A stretch of 54,276 nt of DNA from CAZGTQ01 sp964528575. Its GTDB lineage: Bacteria > Planctomycetota > UBA1135 > GCA-002686595. Both the position numbers and the translations under genes were made by a program. This document shows positions 32,785 to 42,230 of the stretch, in pieces (within the stretch, counting starts at the first letter, position 1; each line of letters begins with the position of its first letter). The stretch covers positions 1 to 54,276 of the forward strand of contig CAZGTQ010000015.1 in NCBI GenBank assembly GCA_964528575.1, given 5' to 3'. The notes under the pieces were generated by a model that was not told the origin of the DNA, searched no databases, and saw only the letters and a program-made list of their open reading frames with translations.

Positions 32785-34525
32785 AGCGGTCGACGATCGC
32801 AGTCAAGTGCGCCGGGTAGAGCTCGGCGACGTCGATCACGTCGCGCAGCTCGATTCCCAGCGCCGCGGCGTAGCGCTCGAGCGCGGCGCGCTCGCCCGGG
32901 GCGAGCTCGAGCGCGAGGACGTCGCGCCACGCGTGCGCGTCGCGCTGGCCGAGCATCTGCTTGCGGTCGTGCACGATGCGGTGCACGAGGTCGAGGCCCG
33001 GGAGCGACGGCTCGGCGACCGTACCCCAGTCCAGGTATCCGACGACCCGCAGCGCGTCGTCGACCTGCACGTGCTTCGCGCGTAAATCGCCGTGCGCGAG
33101 CATGCGCGGGAGGACGCGCCCGGCGAGCTCGGCGCGTGCGCTCGCGCGGCGACGCTCGAGCTCGCGCCGCAGGTCGGCGTCGTCGATCGCGTGCAGCGCG
33201 CCCTCGAACCAGGGGCCGACGAGCGCGTCGTACTCGTTCTCGTCCAGCGCGCGCGCGGGCTCGAGCACGAGCTGCGCGAGGTGGCCGGCGATCTGGTGCA
33301 GCACGCGGTCCGCGCGCTCGCGGCTCGTCAGCGCGTGGTTGCTCGCGAAGCCCGCGAGGCGCCGCTCGCAGCTCAGCGTCAGCCCGCACAGCTCGCCGAA
33401 GAACAGCGCCTCGGGCACGGGCACGCCGGCGTGCTCGCGTCGCACGCGGCGCAGCATCTCGACGTGCAGCGCGAGGCCGGCGCGGTGGCCGAGGTGCAGG
33501 GGCACGTGCAGGACCCAGCGGCCGCGCGGGTCGTCCGCGGGCGCGCCGGGGACGGCGGTCATCACGAGCGCGTTGTTGCCGCGCGAGCCGACGAGGTGCT
33601 CGACCGCGGGAACGGGCTCGCCCGTGCGCTCGGCGAGCTCGCGCAGGACGCGTTCGAGCAGCGGGGGGCCTGCGGCGCTCCCGCGGCGGCGCGCGAGGAA
33701 TGCGAACGAGGGCGTGAACGCGGGGAAGGCGCCGAGCGCGTGCGCGGCGACCTTGAGCCGGTTGCGGGCCTCGTTCGGGCCGACGACGAGGCGTGGGAGC
33801 GGCTCGTCGAGCGCAATGACCTGCGCGAAGTCGCGCCGGTCGGGGTAGAGCGCGAGCGCGCGCGGCTCCTCGAAGTCGGCGGCGCGTAGCGCGCGGCGCC
33901 AGGCGCGCAGCGTGCGTTCGCCGGCCCGTGGCCGCGCGACGGCGCGGGCGTACTCGAGCGGGGAGGGCACGCGCCAGTCCCACGCTCGGCCGCTCGAGCG
34001 CTTGTAGCCGAGGCGGTTGTCGCCCGTGACGACGAGCTCGCTGGCGCAGACGCGGCGCAGCTCGGACAGGAGCTCGGGCCCCGGCGCCGGCGCGCGCTCG
34101 TCGTCGTGGACGACGACGTCGAACGCGCGGTCGGCGAACGGCAGGCGCGCGTCGTCCCGGCCGAGCACGCCGCGCACCTTTCCGGGGACCTGGTGCGAAG
34201 CGATGCGCACAGCGAGCTCCAGGCGCTCGCGCGACGTGTCGAGGAGCGTCACGCGGTAGCCGGCGGCAGCGAGCGGCACGACGGCGCCGGAGAGCGGGGA
34301 GCCGACGTGCAGCGCCTCGCCGCCGCAACCCGAGAGCAAGAGCGCCCAGGTGCCGCGGCTCTCCCTCGTGAGCTGCGCGAGCGTGGCCGCGCGCTCGCCC
34401 GGCAGGGCCGCCAGCAGGGCCTCGAGCGCCTCTCGGTAGCCCGCGTCGATGGCGCCGCGCAGCCGGCGGGCCAGGCCGGCGATCAGCGGGTCGGGAAGCG
34501 GATCGCCGTGGTCGCGTGGTCGCAT
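32735..34525 (-). CDS. Methyltransferase - aminoglycoside-phosphotransferase-like kinase fusion
   Basis: The protein has 596 residues with two parts. Residues ~60-245 look like a class I SAM-dependent methyltransferase: ALLLSGCGGEALHVGSPLSG as motif I, VTLLDTSRERLE as motif II and FDVVVHDD as motif IV. Residues ~285-580 look like an APH/choline-kinase fold. LAHGDLRAKHV holds the catalytic His478-Gly-Asp480, and VVGYLDWGTV holds the metal-binding Asp-Trp-Gly in place of DFG. The fusion suggests one small molecule both methylated and phosphorylated, perhaps a lipid head group or secondary metabolite; this is inference. It is divergent from the radical SAM gene. Confidence 0.7.
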   Translation of the reverse strand: MRPRDHGDPLPDPLIAGLARRLRGAIDAGYREALEALLAALPGERAATLAQLTRESRGTWALLLSGCGGEALHVGSPLSGAVVPLAAAGYRVTLLDTSRERLELAVRIASHQVPGKVRGVLGRDDARLPFADRAFDVVVHDDERAPAPGPELLSELRRVCASELVVTGDNRLGYKRSSGRAWDWRVPSPLEYARAVARPRAGERTLRAWRRALRAADFEEPRALALYPDRRDFAQVIALDEPLPRLVVGPNEARNRLKVAAHALGAFPAFTPSFAFLARRRGSAAGPPLLERVLRELAERTGEPVPAVEHLVGSRGNNALVMTAVPGAPADDPRGRWVLHVPLHLGHRAGLALHVEMLRRVRREHAGVPVPEALFFGELCGLTLSCERRLAGFASNHALTSRERADRVLHQIAGHLAQLVLEPARALDENEYDALVGPWFEGALHAIDDADLRRELERRRASARAELAGRVLPRMLAHGDLRAKHVQVDDALRVVGYLDWGTVAEPSLPGLDLVHRIVHDRKQMLGQRDAHAWRDVLALELAPGERAALERYAAALGIELRDVIDVAELYPAHLTAIVDRFTPYVPRDWYRAHFVT

Positions 34526-34665
34526 CGGCCGCGCGCAGCCCGGTCGAGGCCCGGATCTCCAGCGTGCGTGCGATGCACTGTACTTTTGACCACCCGAGCG
34601 TCGAACGAAGGCGGTACGATTCGGGGGAACCGCCCGGCCTATTCCTCGTTCCCCCCCCCGGCTAC

Positions 34666-36585
34666 ATGATCCAACAGAAGCAGTACGCGACCCGCTCGCT
34701 GCTCGTGCTGCCGCCCGGTGACTCGCCGTGCGACTGCCCCTGGATGGGTGTCCCCGCGCTCGTCGGGTACCTCAAGCAGTACGGCTTTCCGAACACCGTG
34801 CAGCGGGACCTGGATCTCGACCTGTACCACTACACGCTCACGCCCAGGGCCCACGCGCGGATGATGGAGCTCTACCGCCAGGAGCTCCGGACGATGGGCA
34901 CGAAGGGCAAGCTGTGGAAGCGGCTCTTCTTGCGCTACTTCGGTCGGATCATGATGACCCTGCTCCGCTGGTGGGAGCTGAGGGACGTCAAGTTCTTCCA
35001 GAAGTTCCGCGAGGACACGCCGATCCACGAGCAGTTCCCCGAGAAGGGACTCATCCGCTACCGCAAGACGCTGAACCGGGTGATGAAGCTGATGGGGGTC
35101 TACTACTACCCCTGCCTCGCCTACCCGAAGTTCTTCAGCAACCGGGATCGGAGCATCTTCTACAAGGTGCACCTGTGGCTGGGCTGCCAGCTCCACGACT
35201 ACATGAACCTCGGGCCGAAGGCGATGCGCGCCTTCTACGAGGACGAGGTCCTGCCCGAGATCCGCGAGCGGGGCTACCAGATCGTCGGCGCGTCGGTGTC
35301 CGTGCAGCGCCAGTACGACCCGGCGATCATCCTCGCCGAGACGATCCGCGACGCCGGTCTCGATTGCAAAGTCCTGCTCGGCGGGAGCTACGTCTCCGAG
35401 GTGTACGACGCGAACTGGCTCGACGACGAGGTCGTCGAGAAGTTCGACTACGTCGTGCGCTACGAGGGCGAGGACGCGCTCCGCAAGATCCTGCTCAACA
35501 TCGAAGGCGAGTGCACGTTCGAGGAAATCCCGAACCTGCTCTACATCCGGGACGGCAAGCGCGTCGAGCACGAGCGCGACCGCATCCGCGACATCGACAC
35601 GCTGCCGGCGCCGAACTTCGACGACATCCCGCTCGAGAAGTACGTCGACCGTCCGGTGCGCCTGCCGATCATGGGCAACCGCGGCTGCTACTGGGCGCGC
35701 TGCACGTTCTGCGCCCACTTCTGGTCGCTCGGCGTCGGCAAGATGCGCGACCGCAGCGCGGAGAAGCTCGTCTCCGACATGCACGAGCTGCAGGAGCGAC
35801 ACGGCGTCCGCACGTTCTTCTTCTGCGACGAGTCGATGTACCCGCCCACGCTGGACGGGCTCGCCGAGCTGATCCCCGAGACCGGCATCGACGCGAAGTG
35901 GGCGGGCATGATCCGCTTCGAGGACAACCTGACGAGGGAGTACCTCCAGTCGCTCAGGGACGCGGGCTGTTACGCGCTGTTCTTCGGCCTCGAGTCGATG
36001 TCGCAGCGCATGCAGGACGTGATCAAGAAGGGCACGAACGTCCCGACGGTGTGGCGCGTGCTGCGCGACTGCAAGGAGGTGGGCATCAAGGTCCACCTGT
36101 TCATGATCTTCGGCATCCCCGGCGAGACCGAGGAGGACATGCTCGAGACCGTGAACTTCATGCGCGACCACACCGACATGTACGAGACGGTGCAGATCGC
36201 CCAGTTCGAGCTCATGGTCGGCTCGCCGATCTGGTTGAAGCACGACCGCTACGGCATCTCGGAGCCGAAGATCGTCGGCGGGCACCTGCGCAAGGAGTAC
36301 AGCGAAGTGCACTTCGAGCGCGTCGAGGGCCTGACGAACGACGAGGTCGCGCGCTGGGTCGACGAGATCGAGCACGACGAGGTCATCTACCGCAAGAACC
36401 TCTGGAGCGGCTACGGCTTCCGCATCTACCAGCCGGACCCGCCGAGCGACGAGCGGCGCAACTCGAAGCCGCCGCGCCCCCCGAAGCGCTACGTACCGCC
36501 GCCGCCGGACCAGCGCCGCCTCACGTCGCCCGAGCAGATCCCCGAGGGCGTCGACACGGCGAACCGCGCGGCCGATATGACCTGA
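34666..36585 (+). CDS. Cobalamin-binding-type radical SAM enzyme
   Basis: The protein has 639 residues from ATG 34666. A helical N-terminal region of about 200 residues precedes a B12-binding-like Rossmann domain (IVGASVSVQRQYDPAIILAE then VLLGGSYVSEVYD). The radical SAM domain opens with MGNRGCYWARCTFCAHF; Cys341, Cys346 and Cys349 form a C-x4-C-x2-C cluster motif instead of the usual C-x3-C-x2-C. FFFCDESMYP, FGLESMSQRM and HLFMIFGIPGETEED follow the expected barrel. Relatives include BchE-like cyclases and B12-dependent C-methylases. The C-terminus is Pro/Arg-rich. No precursor peptide or RiPP gene is adjacent. The substrate is unknown. Confidence 0.82.
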   Translation: MIQQKQYATRSLLVLPPGDSPCDCPWMGVPALVGYLKQYGFPNTVQRDLDLDLYHYTLTPRAHARMMELYRQELRTMGTKGKLWKRLFLRYFGRIMMTLLRWWELRDVKFFQKFREDTPIHEQFPEKGLIRYRKTLNRVMKLMGVYYYPCLAYPKFFSNRDRSIFYKVHLWLGCQLHDYMNLGPKAMRAFYEDEVLPEIRERGYQIVGASVSVQRQYDPAIILAETIRDAGLDCKVLLGGSYVSEVYDANWLDDEVVEKFDYVVRYEGEDALRKILLNIEGECTFEEIPNLLYIRDGKRVEHERDRIRDIDTLPAPNFDDIPLEKYVDRPVRLPIMGNRGCYWARCTFCAHFWSLGVGKMRDRSAEKLVSDMHELQERHGVRTFFFCDESMYPPTLDGLAELIPETGIDAKWAGMIRFEDNLTREYLQSLRDAGCYALFFGLESMSQRMQDVIKKGTNVPTVWRVLRDCKEVGIKVHLFMIFGIPGETEEDMLETVNFMRDHTDMYETVQIAQFELMVGSPIWLKHDRYGISEPKIVGGHLRKEYSEVHFERVEGLTNDEVARWVDEIEHDEVIYRKNLWSGYGFRIYQPDPPSDERRNSKPPRPPKRYVPPPPDQRRLTSPEQIPEGVDTANRAADMT

Positions 36586-36592
36586 CCGCAGC

Positions 36593-36653
36593 TCGCCCCA
36601 CGGGGCGATCCGACCGAATCCTCGGGCGAGCGCGCCGATCGCGCTCGCCCGAG
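36593..36653. terminator. Two hairpins between convergent radical SAM and nuoN genes
   Basis: TCGCCCC/GGGGCGA (36593-36608) is followed by a perfect 14-bp stem, CTCGGGCGAGCGCG (36621-36634) with CGCGCTCGCCCGAG (36640-36653), around a 5-nt loop. The stem would work on either strand. It ends transcripts from the radical SAM gene (stop 36585) and possibly from the nuo operon (stop 36859). There is no U-tract. Confidence 0.6.
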
Positions 36654-36842
36654 CTCATTGGGTGCGCCGCGACGCGCCGGAGCGTCGTGCTCCAGGCGGC
36701 TGCGCGCGACAAGGCGGCGCGCGCGCCGCGCGATGAGTCTGACCTCCCGGCGGGCCGCTGCGCGCGCTACCGCGTGCGCGGCAAGCTGGCGTCCGCGCCG
36801 TGCTTGCGCCCGCCTCTCGTCGCGCTCGCGGGTGGCGTGACC

Positions 36843-36872
36843 GTCACGACATCGGCGGTCACGACATCGGCG
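36843..36872 (-). repeat. 15-bp tandem duplication covering the nuoN stop codon
   Basis: GTCACGACATCGGCG occurs twice in a row (36843-36857 and 36858-36872). The copy inside the gene supplies the last codons and the TGA at 36859; the second copy is just outside it. Confidence 0.8.
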
Positions 36873-38373
36873 CGATCAGGAGCCCGGGGAAGAGCCCGAG
36901 GGCGACCACGCCGACGCCGCAGACGACGATCGCCAAGCGGGCGCCCAGCGTGCCGCCGGTCGTCGGGACGCGCTCGGCGTCGGCCGGCTGCATGTACATC
37001 GTGACGATGACGCGCAGGTAGTAGCCGAGCGCGACGACCGAGAGCAGGACCGCGAGGATGGCGAGCACCACGTGGCCGCCTCGGACGAGGACGCCGAAGA
37101 CCATCCACTTGCCGATGAAGCCGCCGGTCGCGGGGATGCCGCCGAGCGAGAGCATGAACAGCGCCATCGCCGCGGCGACGCCCGGCCGGGTGCGCGCGAG
37201 ACCGCGCAGGTTGTCGAGCTGCGTGAAGTCCTCGCCGTCGCGCTCGAGCACCGCGAGCAGGCCGAACGCGCCGACGGCTGTGAACACGTACGCGCCCATG
37301 TAGAACAGCGCCGCGCGCGTCGCGTCGTCGACGGTGGGGGAGTCGGCGAGCCGCGGCAGCGTCGCGACGACGACGAGCAGCAGCGTTCCCGCGTGCGCGA
37401 TGCCCGAGTAGGCGAGCATGCGCTTGAGGTCGGTCTGCGCGAGCGCGCCGAGGTTGCCCGCCGCCATCGTCGCCAGCGCCAGGGCGCCGAGCACCGGCGC
37501 CGCGTCGTTGGGGAACAGGAACGCGACCTTGACGAGGAAGCCGATCGCCGCGGCCTTCGTGCCGGTCGACATCAGCGCCGTGACCGGCGTCGGGCTGCCC
37601 TGGTACACGTCGGGCACCCACAGGTGGAACGGCGCGATGCTCGCCTTGAAGAACAGGCTCGCGCCGATCAACGCGATGCCGACGAGGCACAGCGCGAGCT
37701 GCGGCTGGACGGGGGCGCCGCCGTTCACCTCGCTCAACGTGATCGCGCGCAGCCCCTCCTCGAGCGCGGGCAGCGACAGCGTGCCCGTCGCCGTGTACAG
37801 GAGCGCCGTGCCGAACAGGAAGATGCCCGAGGCGAAGGCGCCGAGCAGGAAGTACTTCACGCCGGCCTCGACCGAGCGCGCCTGGCTGCGGCGGAAAGCG
37901 GCGAGCGCGTAGAGCGGGATCGACAGCAGCTCGAGGCCGACGAAGAAGACGAGCAGGTCGTTCGCGCCGACCATCAGCATCATGCCGATCGGCGTCGTCA
38001 GCAGCAGCACGTCGTGCTCCGCCACGAACGGCCGGTCCGCGCGGCCGTAGTAGCCGCGCCCGAACGCCCACGCGAGGACCGTCGCGACGAGGAACAGGAT
38101 GCCCCACAGCGCGGTGAACGGATCGCTCGTCAGCGTCCCGTCGAGCACCGTCGCGCCGTGGTCGGCGTTCGCGACGAGCCAGACCTCGTAGGCGAGCGCG
38201 GTGACGATCGACGCGAGAAAGATGGGGGCGTGCAGCTTCCGCAACCGCTCGACGACGCCGACGAACACCAGGAGGAGCACGCCGACGCCGAGCGCGAGCA
38301 TCGGCGCAGTCGCCGTGCCCGACCCGGCCGAGAAGAGGTCCTCGAAGATCGCGCGGATCTGCTCGGGATTCAT
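36859..38373 (-). CDS. nuoN: NADH-quinone oxidoreductase subunit N
   Basis: The 504-residue inner membrane protein is one of three antiporter-like proton-pumping subunits of complex I. About fourteen helices are expected. Conserved charged residues include the helix-5 Glu in FFVGLELLSIPLYAL and the Lys in GASLFFKASIAPFHLWVPDV. The downstream ALAQTDLKRMLAYSGIAHAG is the classic NuoN/MrpD signature. It is the last gene of the nuo operon and its ATG overlaps the nuoM stop by 4 bp. ATG 38373 gives MNPEQIRAIFEDL, although the frame is open further upstream. Confidence 0.96.
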   Translation of the reverse strand: MNPEQIRAIFEDLFSAGSGTATAPMLALGVGVLLLVFVGVVERLRKLHAPIFLASIVTALAYEVWLVANADHGATVLDGTLTSDPFTALWGILFLVATVLAWAFGRGYYGRADRPFVAEHDVLLLTTPIGMMLMVGANDLLVFFVGLELLSIPLYALAAFRRSQARSVEAGVKYFLLGAFASGIFLFGTALLYTATGTLSLPALEEGLRAITLSEVNGGAPVQPQLALCLVGIALIGASLFFKASIAPFHLWVPDVYQGSPTPVTALMSTGTKAAAIGFLVKVAFLFPNDAAPVLGALALATMAAGNLGALAQTDLKRMLAYSGIAHAGTLLLVVVATLPRLADSPTVDDATRAALFYMGAYVFTAVGAFGLLAVLERDGEDFTQLDNLRGLARTRPGVAAAMALFMLSLGGIPATGGFIGKWMVFGVLVRGGHVVLAILAVLLSVVALGYYLRVIVTMYMQPADAERVPTTGGTLGARLAIVVCGVGVVALGLFPGLLIAPMS

Positions 38374-39914
38374 CGCTGGCTCGCTTCCTGGAGCTCGAGC
38401 TCGAGCTCGCTCACCCTCGTGTCGCCGCGCGCGTCCTCGATGCGCCGGACCAGACCGTCGATCGACGCCTCCGTCGGCCCGATGAACGTGCCGGGCGCGA
38501 CGCCGATCCACAGCGCGAGCGCGCAGAGCGGCAGCATCGTGCCGATCTCGCGCGCGCTGAGATCGCGCAGCGAGCGGTTCTCGTCGTGGACGATGGCGCC
38601 GAAGAGCACGCGCCGCGTCGCCGACAGCAGGTACACCGCGCCGAGGACCACGCCCGTGACGCCGAGCACCGCCCAGAACGGCTCGGCCTGGAACGCGCCG
38701 AACAGGATCAAGTACTCGCCGACGAAGCCGTTGAGGCCGGGCAGCCCGACGCTCGACAGCACCGTGAAGACGAAGAAGAACGCGAACAGCGGCATCGTCT
38801 TGGCGATCCCGCCGAAGTGGTCGATGCGCCGGGTGTGGCGCCGCTCGTAGATCACGCCGACGAGCAGGAAGAGCAGGCCGGTCGAGATGCCGTGGTTGAC
38901 CATCTGCAAGATGCCGCCGCGCAGGCCGGGCCCGGTCAGCGCGAAGATCCCGAGCACGACGAAGCCGAGGTGGCTGACCGACGAGCACGCGACGAGCCGC
39001 TTGAGGTCGGTCTGCGCCATCGCGAGCAGCGCTCCGTACACGATGCCGATCGCGCCGAGCGCCATGAACGCGGGCGCGAAGTCGATCGCCGCGCGCGGGA
39101 AGAGCTCGATCCCGAAGCGCACGAGCCCGTAGGTGCCCATCTTGAGCAGCACGCCCGCGAGGATCACCGAGCCCGACGTCGGCGCCTCCGTGTGCGCGTC
39201 GGCGAGCCACGTGTGGAACGGGACCACCGGCACCTTGATCGCGAAGCCGAGCGCGAACGCGAGGAAGAGCGCGCGCTGGACGCCGGGCTCGAGCTCGCCG
39301 CTGCGCGCGATCAGCTCCGGCACGTCCGTCGTGCCGAGCGCGTAGACGAGCGCGAGCACGCCGACGAGCATCACGAGGCTGCCGGCGAGCGTGTACAGGA
39401 AGAACTTGATCGTCGCGTAGAGCCGTCGCTCGCCGCCCCAGACGCCGACGATGAAGTACAGCGGGACGAGCGAGACCTCCCAGAAGAAGTAGAAGAGGAC
39501 GAGGTCCAGCGACGCGAACACGCCGAGCATGCCCGTCTCCATGACGAGCATCCAGATCAGGAACTCGCGGACGCGCTCGCCGATGTGGCCGTAGCTCGAC
39601 AAGAGCACGATCGGCATCAGGACCGCCGTCAGCACGACGAGCAGGAGCGAGAGGCCGTCGACGCCGAGGTGGAACGAGACGGGGATCGCAGCCGAGACGC
39701 TCGTCGCCGGCAACGTGAACCAGCCGCCGCGCGTGCCGAGCTGCGGGCCCGCCTGCGCGCCGTCGAACACGAGGAACAGTCCGATGCCGAGCGCCGCGAC
39801 GACGAAGCTCGTGCCGAGCGCGATCAGCCGCTGGCGCGCTACGCCGGGCACGCACGCGACGAGCAGCGCGCCGACGAGCGGGAGGAACGTGATCCAGACG
39901 AGGGGGCTGTCCAT
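38370..39914 (-). CDS. nuoM: NADH-quinone oxidoreductase subunit M
   Basis: The 514-residue antiporter-like membrane subunit of complex I is the second proton channel. It begins MDSPLVWITFLPLVGALLVA. The conserved FFWEVSLVPLYFIVGVWGG holds the essential helix-5 Glu, and AIKVPVVPFHTWLADAHTEA holds the helix-7 Lys and helix-8 residues. MAQTDLKRLVACSSVSHLG follows. The last 30 residues are charged (SELELELQEASQR) and form a cytoplasmic tail. It overlaps nuoN by 4 bp and follows nuoL after 4 bp. Confidence 0.97.
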   Translation of the reverse strand: MDSPLVWITFLPLVGALLVACVPGVARQRLIALGTSFVVAALGIGLFLVFDGAQAGPQLGTRGGWFTLPATSVSAAIPVSFHLGVDGLSLLLVVLTAVLMPIVLLSSYGHIGERVREFLIWMLVMETGMLGVFASLDLVLFYFFWEVSLVPLYFIVGVWGGERRLYATIKFFLYTLAGSLVMLVGVLALVYALGTTDVPELIARSGELEPGVQRALFLAFALGFAIKVPVVPFHTWLADAHTEAPTSGSVILAGVLLKMGTYGLVRFGIELFPRAAIDFAPAFMALGAIGIVYGALLAMAQTDLKRLVACSSVSHLGFVVLGIFALTGPGLRGGILQMVNHGISTGLLFLLVGVIYERRHTRRIDHFGGIAKTMPLFAFFFVFTVLSSVGLPGLNGFVGEYLILFGAFQAEPFWAVLGVTGVVLGAVYLLSATRRVLFGAIVHDENRSLRDLSAREIGTMLPLCALALWIGVAPGTFIGPTEASIDGLVRRIEDARGDTRVSELELELQEASQR

Positions 39915-39918
39915 CGCG

Positions 39919-41895
39919 TCAACTCCAGAGCCAGAACGCGGCCAGGAGCGCGGCGCCGCTCCCCATCCACAGCGCGTAGGTCTTCACGCTGCCGTCCGCG
40001 ACCGCGCGCAGCTTCGTCGCGCAGCCGCGCGCCACGGCGCCCGCGCCGTTGACGAGGCCGTCGATCGCGAGCTGGTCGATCGCCGTCGCGACGAGGAATG
40101 CGAGCAGCTTGATCGGCTGCACGATGGCGCGCGTGTACGTCGAGTCGACGTTCCACGCGCCGCGCAGGAACGTCGCGAGCCCCGGCCGGCGCTCGAACTG
40201 CGCGTCGTCGAACGCCGTGCCGCCGAGATACTTGCGGAAGCCCAGGTGCGCGAAGACGAGCGCGACCGTCGCGCCGAGCACGAGCAGCGCGATCTCGGTC
40301 CACTTGCCGAGGTGCGCGCGGCCCTCGTTGCCGAACAGGATCAGGTCGCCGCTCCTCGTCACCGGCTCGAGCCAGTCGTGCAGCAGGTGCGGCACGCCCA
40401 GCACGTACGGCAGGCCGATCAGGCCGCCGACGAGCGAGAGCACCGCGAGCACGCGCAGCGGGATCGTCATCGACGCGGGCGACTCGTGCGGGTGCATCGC
40501 GCGCGGGTCGAACCGCTCCTCGCCGTGGAACGTCAGCGCGACCATGCGCCACGTGTAGAACGCGGTGAGCGCCGCTGCGCCGATGCCGACGAGCCACAGC
40601 ACCCAGCGGCCCGCGCCCCAGGCGAACGTCGCCGCGAGGATCTCGTCCTTCGAGAAGAAGCCCGACAGGAGCGGCAGGCCCGACAGCGCCGCCGCGCCGC
40701 ACAGGAACGTGATCCACGTCGTCGGCATGTGCCGCTTGAGCCCGCCCATGCGGTACATGTCCTGCTCGTGGTGCAGCGCGTGGATCACGCTGCCCGAGCC
40801 GAGGAAGAGCAGGCCCTTGAAGAACGCGTGCGTGACGAGGTGGAAGATCGCCGCGGCCCACGCGCCGACGCCGAGCCCGAGGAACATGTAGCCGAGCTGG
40901 CTGACCGTCGAGTAGGCGAGCACCTTCTTGATGTCGCGCTGGAAGAGCGCGCTCGTCGCCCCGATCAGCGCGGTCAGCGCCCCGACGCAGCCGATCACGA
41001 CCAGCGCGCCCGGCACCGACGCGAACAGCGGGTTGAGCCGCACGACGAGGTACACGCCGGCCGTGACCATCGTCGCGGCGTGGATCAGCGCGGACACCGG
41101 CGTCGGACCGGCCATCGCGTCGGGCAGCCACGTGAACAGCGGCCACTGCGCCGACTTGCCGCAGCAGCCGCCGAACAGCAGCAGCGCCGCGAGGAGCAGC
41201 TCGCCCTGCTGCCCGTCGGACAGGTCCAGCATCGCCGCGTTGATCGTCGCGAAGTCGAGCGAGCTCGCCAAGCGCGCGACGAGGAAGCTGCCGACGAGGA
41301 AGCACGCGTCGCCGATCCGGTTGACGACGAACGCCTTCTGCCCGGCCTCGGCGGGCCAGCCCTTCTCGTACCAGAAGCCGATCAAGAGGTACGAGCACAG
41401 TCCCACGCCCTCCCACCCGACGAACAGCCCGAGCAGGTTCGACGACAGGACGAGGACGAGCATCGCCGCGACGAAGAGGTTCAGGTACGCGAAGTACTTC
41501 GCGTAGCCCGGATCGCCCTTCATGTACCCGGCGGAGTAGATGTGGATCAGCAAGCCCACGCCGGTGATGACGAGCGCCATCACCGACGAGAGCGGGTCGA
41601 GCACCATCGCGACGTCGATGTCCGCGACGTGCTCGGCACCGAGCGGGATCCACGACCACGCGGCGCTGACGAGCCGCCGCGCGCCGGGCTCGAGGCCGGC
41701 CAGCGTGACCATGCCCGCGACCGCGATCGCGAACGCCCCGGCCATCGCGCCGCTCGCGAGCCACGGCGCCAACGGCGCGGCGCCGGCGGCGTCGGGATCG
41801 GTGCGCCGAGCGCGCAGGGTGAAGAGGTGCAGGGCTCCGCAGCCGAGCGCGCCGAGGATCGGGAGCGCCGGCAGCAGCCAGAGCAGGGAATCCAT
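39919..41895 (-). CDS. nuoL: NADH-quinone oxidoreductase subunit L
   Basis: The 658-residue membrane subunit is the distal proton channel of complex I. It carries about fifteen helices plus the long lateral amphipathic helix at the C-terminus. FVGWEGVGLCSYLLIGFWYE and KSAQWPLFTWLPDAMAGPTP are the canonical motifs, with FQRDIKKVLAYSTVSQLGYM after them. The C-terminal part (RGAWNVDSTYTRAIVQPIKL) continues to a final helix. It begins 14 bp after nuoK. The length is slightly above E. coli NuoL (613). Confidence 0.97.
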   Translation of the reverse strand: MDSLLWLLPALPILGALGCGALHLFTLRARRTDPDAAGAAPLAPWLASGAMAGAFAIAVAGMVTLAGLEPGARRLVSAAWSWIPLGAEHVADIDVAMVLDPLSSVMALVITGVGLLIHIYSAGYMKGDPGYAKYFAYLNLFVAAMLVLVLSSNLLGLFVGWEGVGLCSYLLIGFWYEKGWPAEAGQKAFVVNRIGDACFLVGSFLVARLASSLDFATINAAMLDLSDGQQGELLLAALLLFGGCCGKSAQWPLFTWLPDAMAGPTPVSALIHAATMVTAGVYLVVRLNPLFASVPGALVVIGCVGALTALIGATSALFQRDIKKVLAYSTVSQLGYMFLGLGVGAWAAAIFHLVTHAFFKGLLFLGSGSVIHALHHEQDMYRMGGLKRHMPTTWITFLCGAAALSGLPLLSGFFSKDEILAATFAWGAGRWVLWLVGIGAAALTAFYTWRMVALTFHGEERFDPRAMHPHESPASMTIPLRVLAVLSLVGGLIGLPYVLGVPHLLHDWLEPVTRSGDLILFGNEGRAHLGKWTEIALLVLGATVALVFAHLGFRKYLGGTAFDDAQFERRPGLATFLRGAWNVDSTYTRAIVQPIKLLAFLVATAIDQLAIDGLVNGAGAVARGCATKLRAVADGSVKTYALWMGSGAALLAAFWLWS

Positions 41896-41909
41896 GGGTG
41901 GGTAGTCCG

Positions 41910-42230
41910 TCAGCCGCTGAGCTCGCGCAGGCCGTCGAGCGCGACGGAGCGGCGCAGGCGGTAGATCGCGATGACGAGCGCGAGGCCGACCGCCGCCTCG
42001 GCGGCGGCGACGAGGATCACGAACAGCGCGAAGATCGGGCCTTCGAGCGAGAGGCTGGTCGCGGTCGAATGGTGGCGGCTGCCGGCGACGAACGCGAGGT
42101 TCGCGGCGTTGAGGATCAGCTCGACGCTCGCCAGGACGATGATCGCGTTGCGGCGGATCAAGAAGCCGAGGACGCCGATCGCGAACAGCAGCGACGCGAG
42201 GACGAGCAGGTGCTCGGTGGGGACGTTCAC
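41910..42230 (-). CDS. nuoK: NADH-quinone oxidoreductase subunit K
   Basis: The 106-residue protein has three transmembrane helices. LFAIGVLGFLIRRNAIIVLA and SVELILNAANLAFVA include the two conserved membrane Glu residues of NuoK; the second is in AAAEAAVGLALVIAIYR. GTG 42230 gives the expected length and overlaps the nuoJ stop by 4 bp (GTGA). Confidence 0.96.
   Translation of the reverse strand: MNVPTEHLLVLASLLFAIGVLGFLIRRNAIIVLASVELILNAANLAFVAGSRHHSTATSLSLEGPIFALFVILVAAAEAAVGLALVIAIYRLRRSVALDGLRELSG

Noticed and set aside
34586..34620. Sigma70 promoter TTGACC ... TACGAT before the radical SAM gene
   Set aside because: The boxes are separated by 23 nt, too far for a normal sigma70 promoter.
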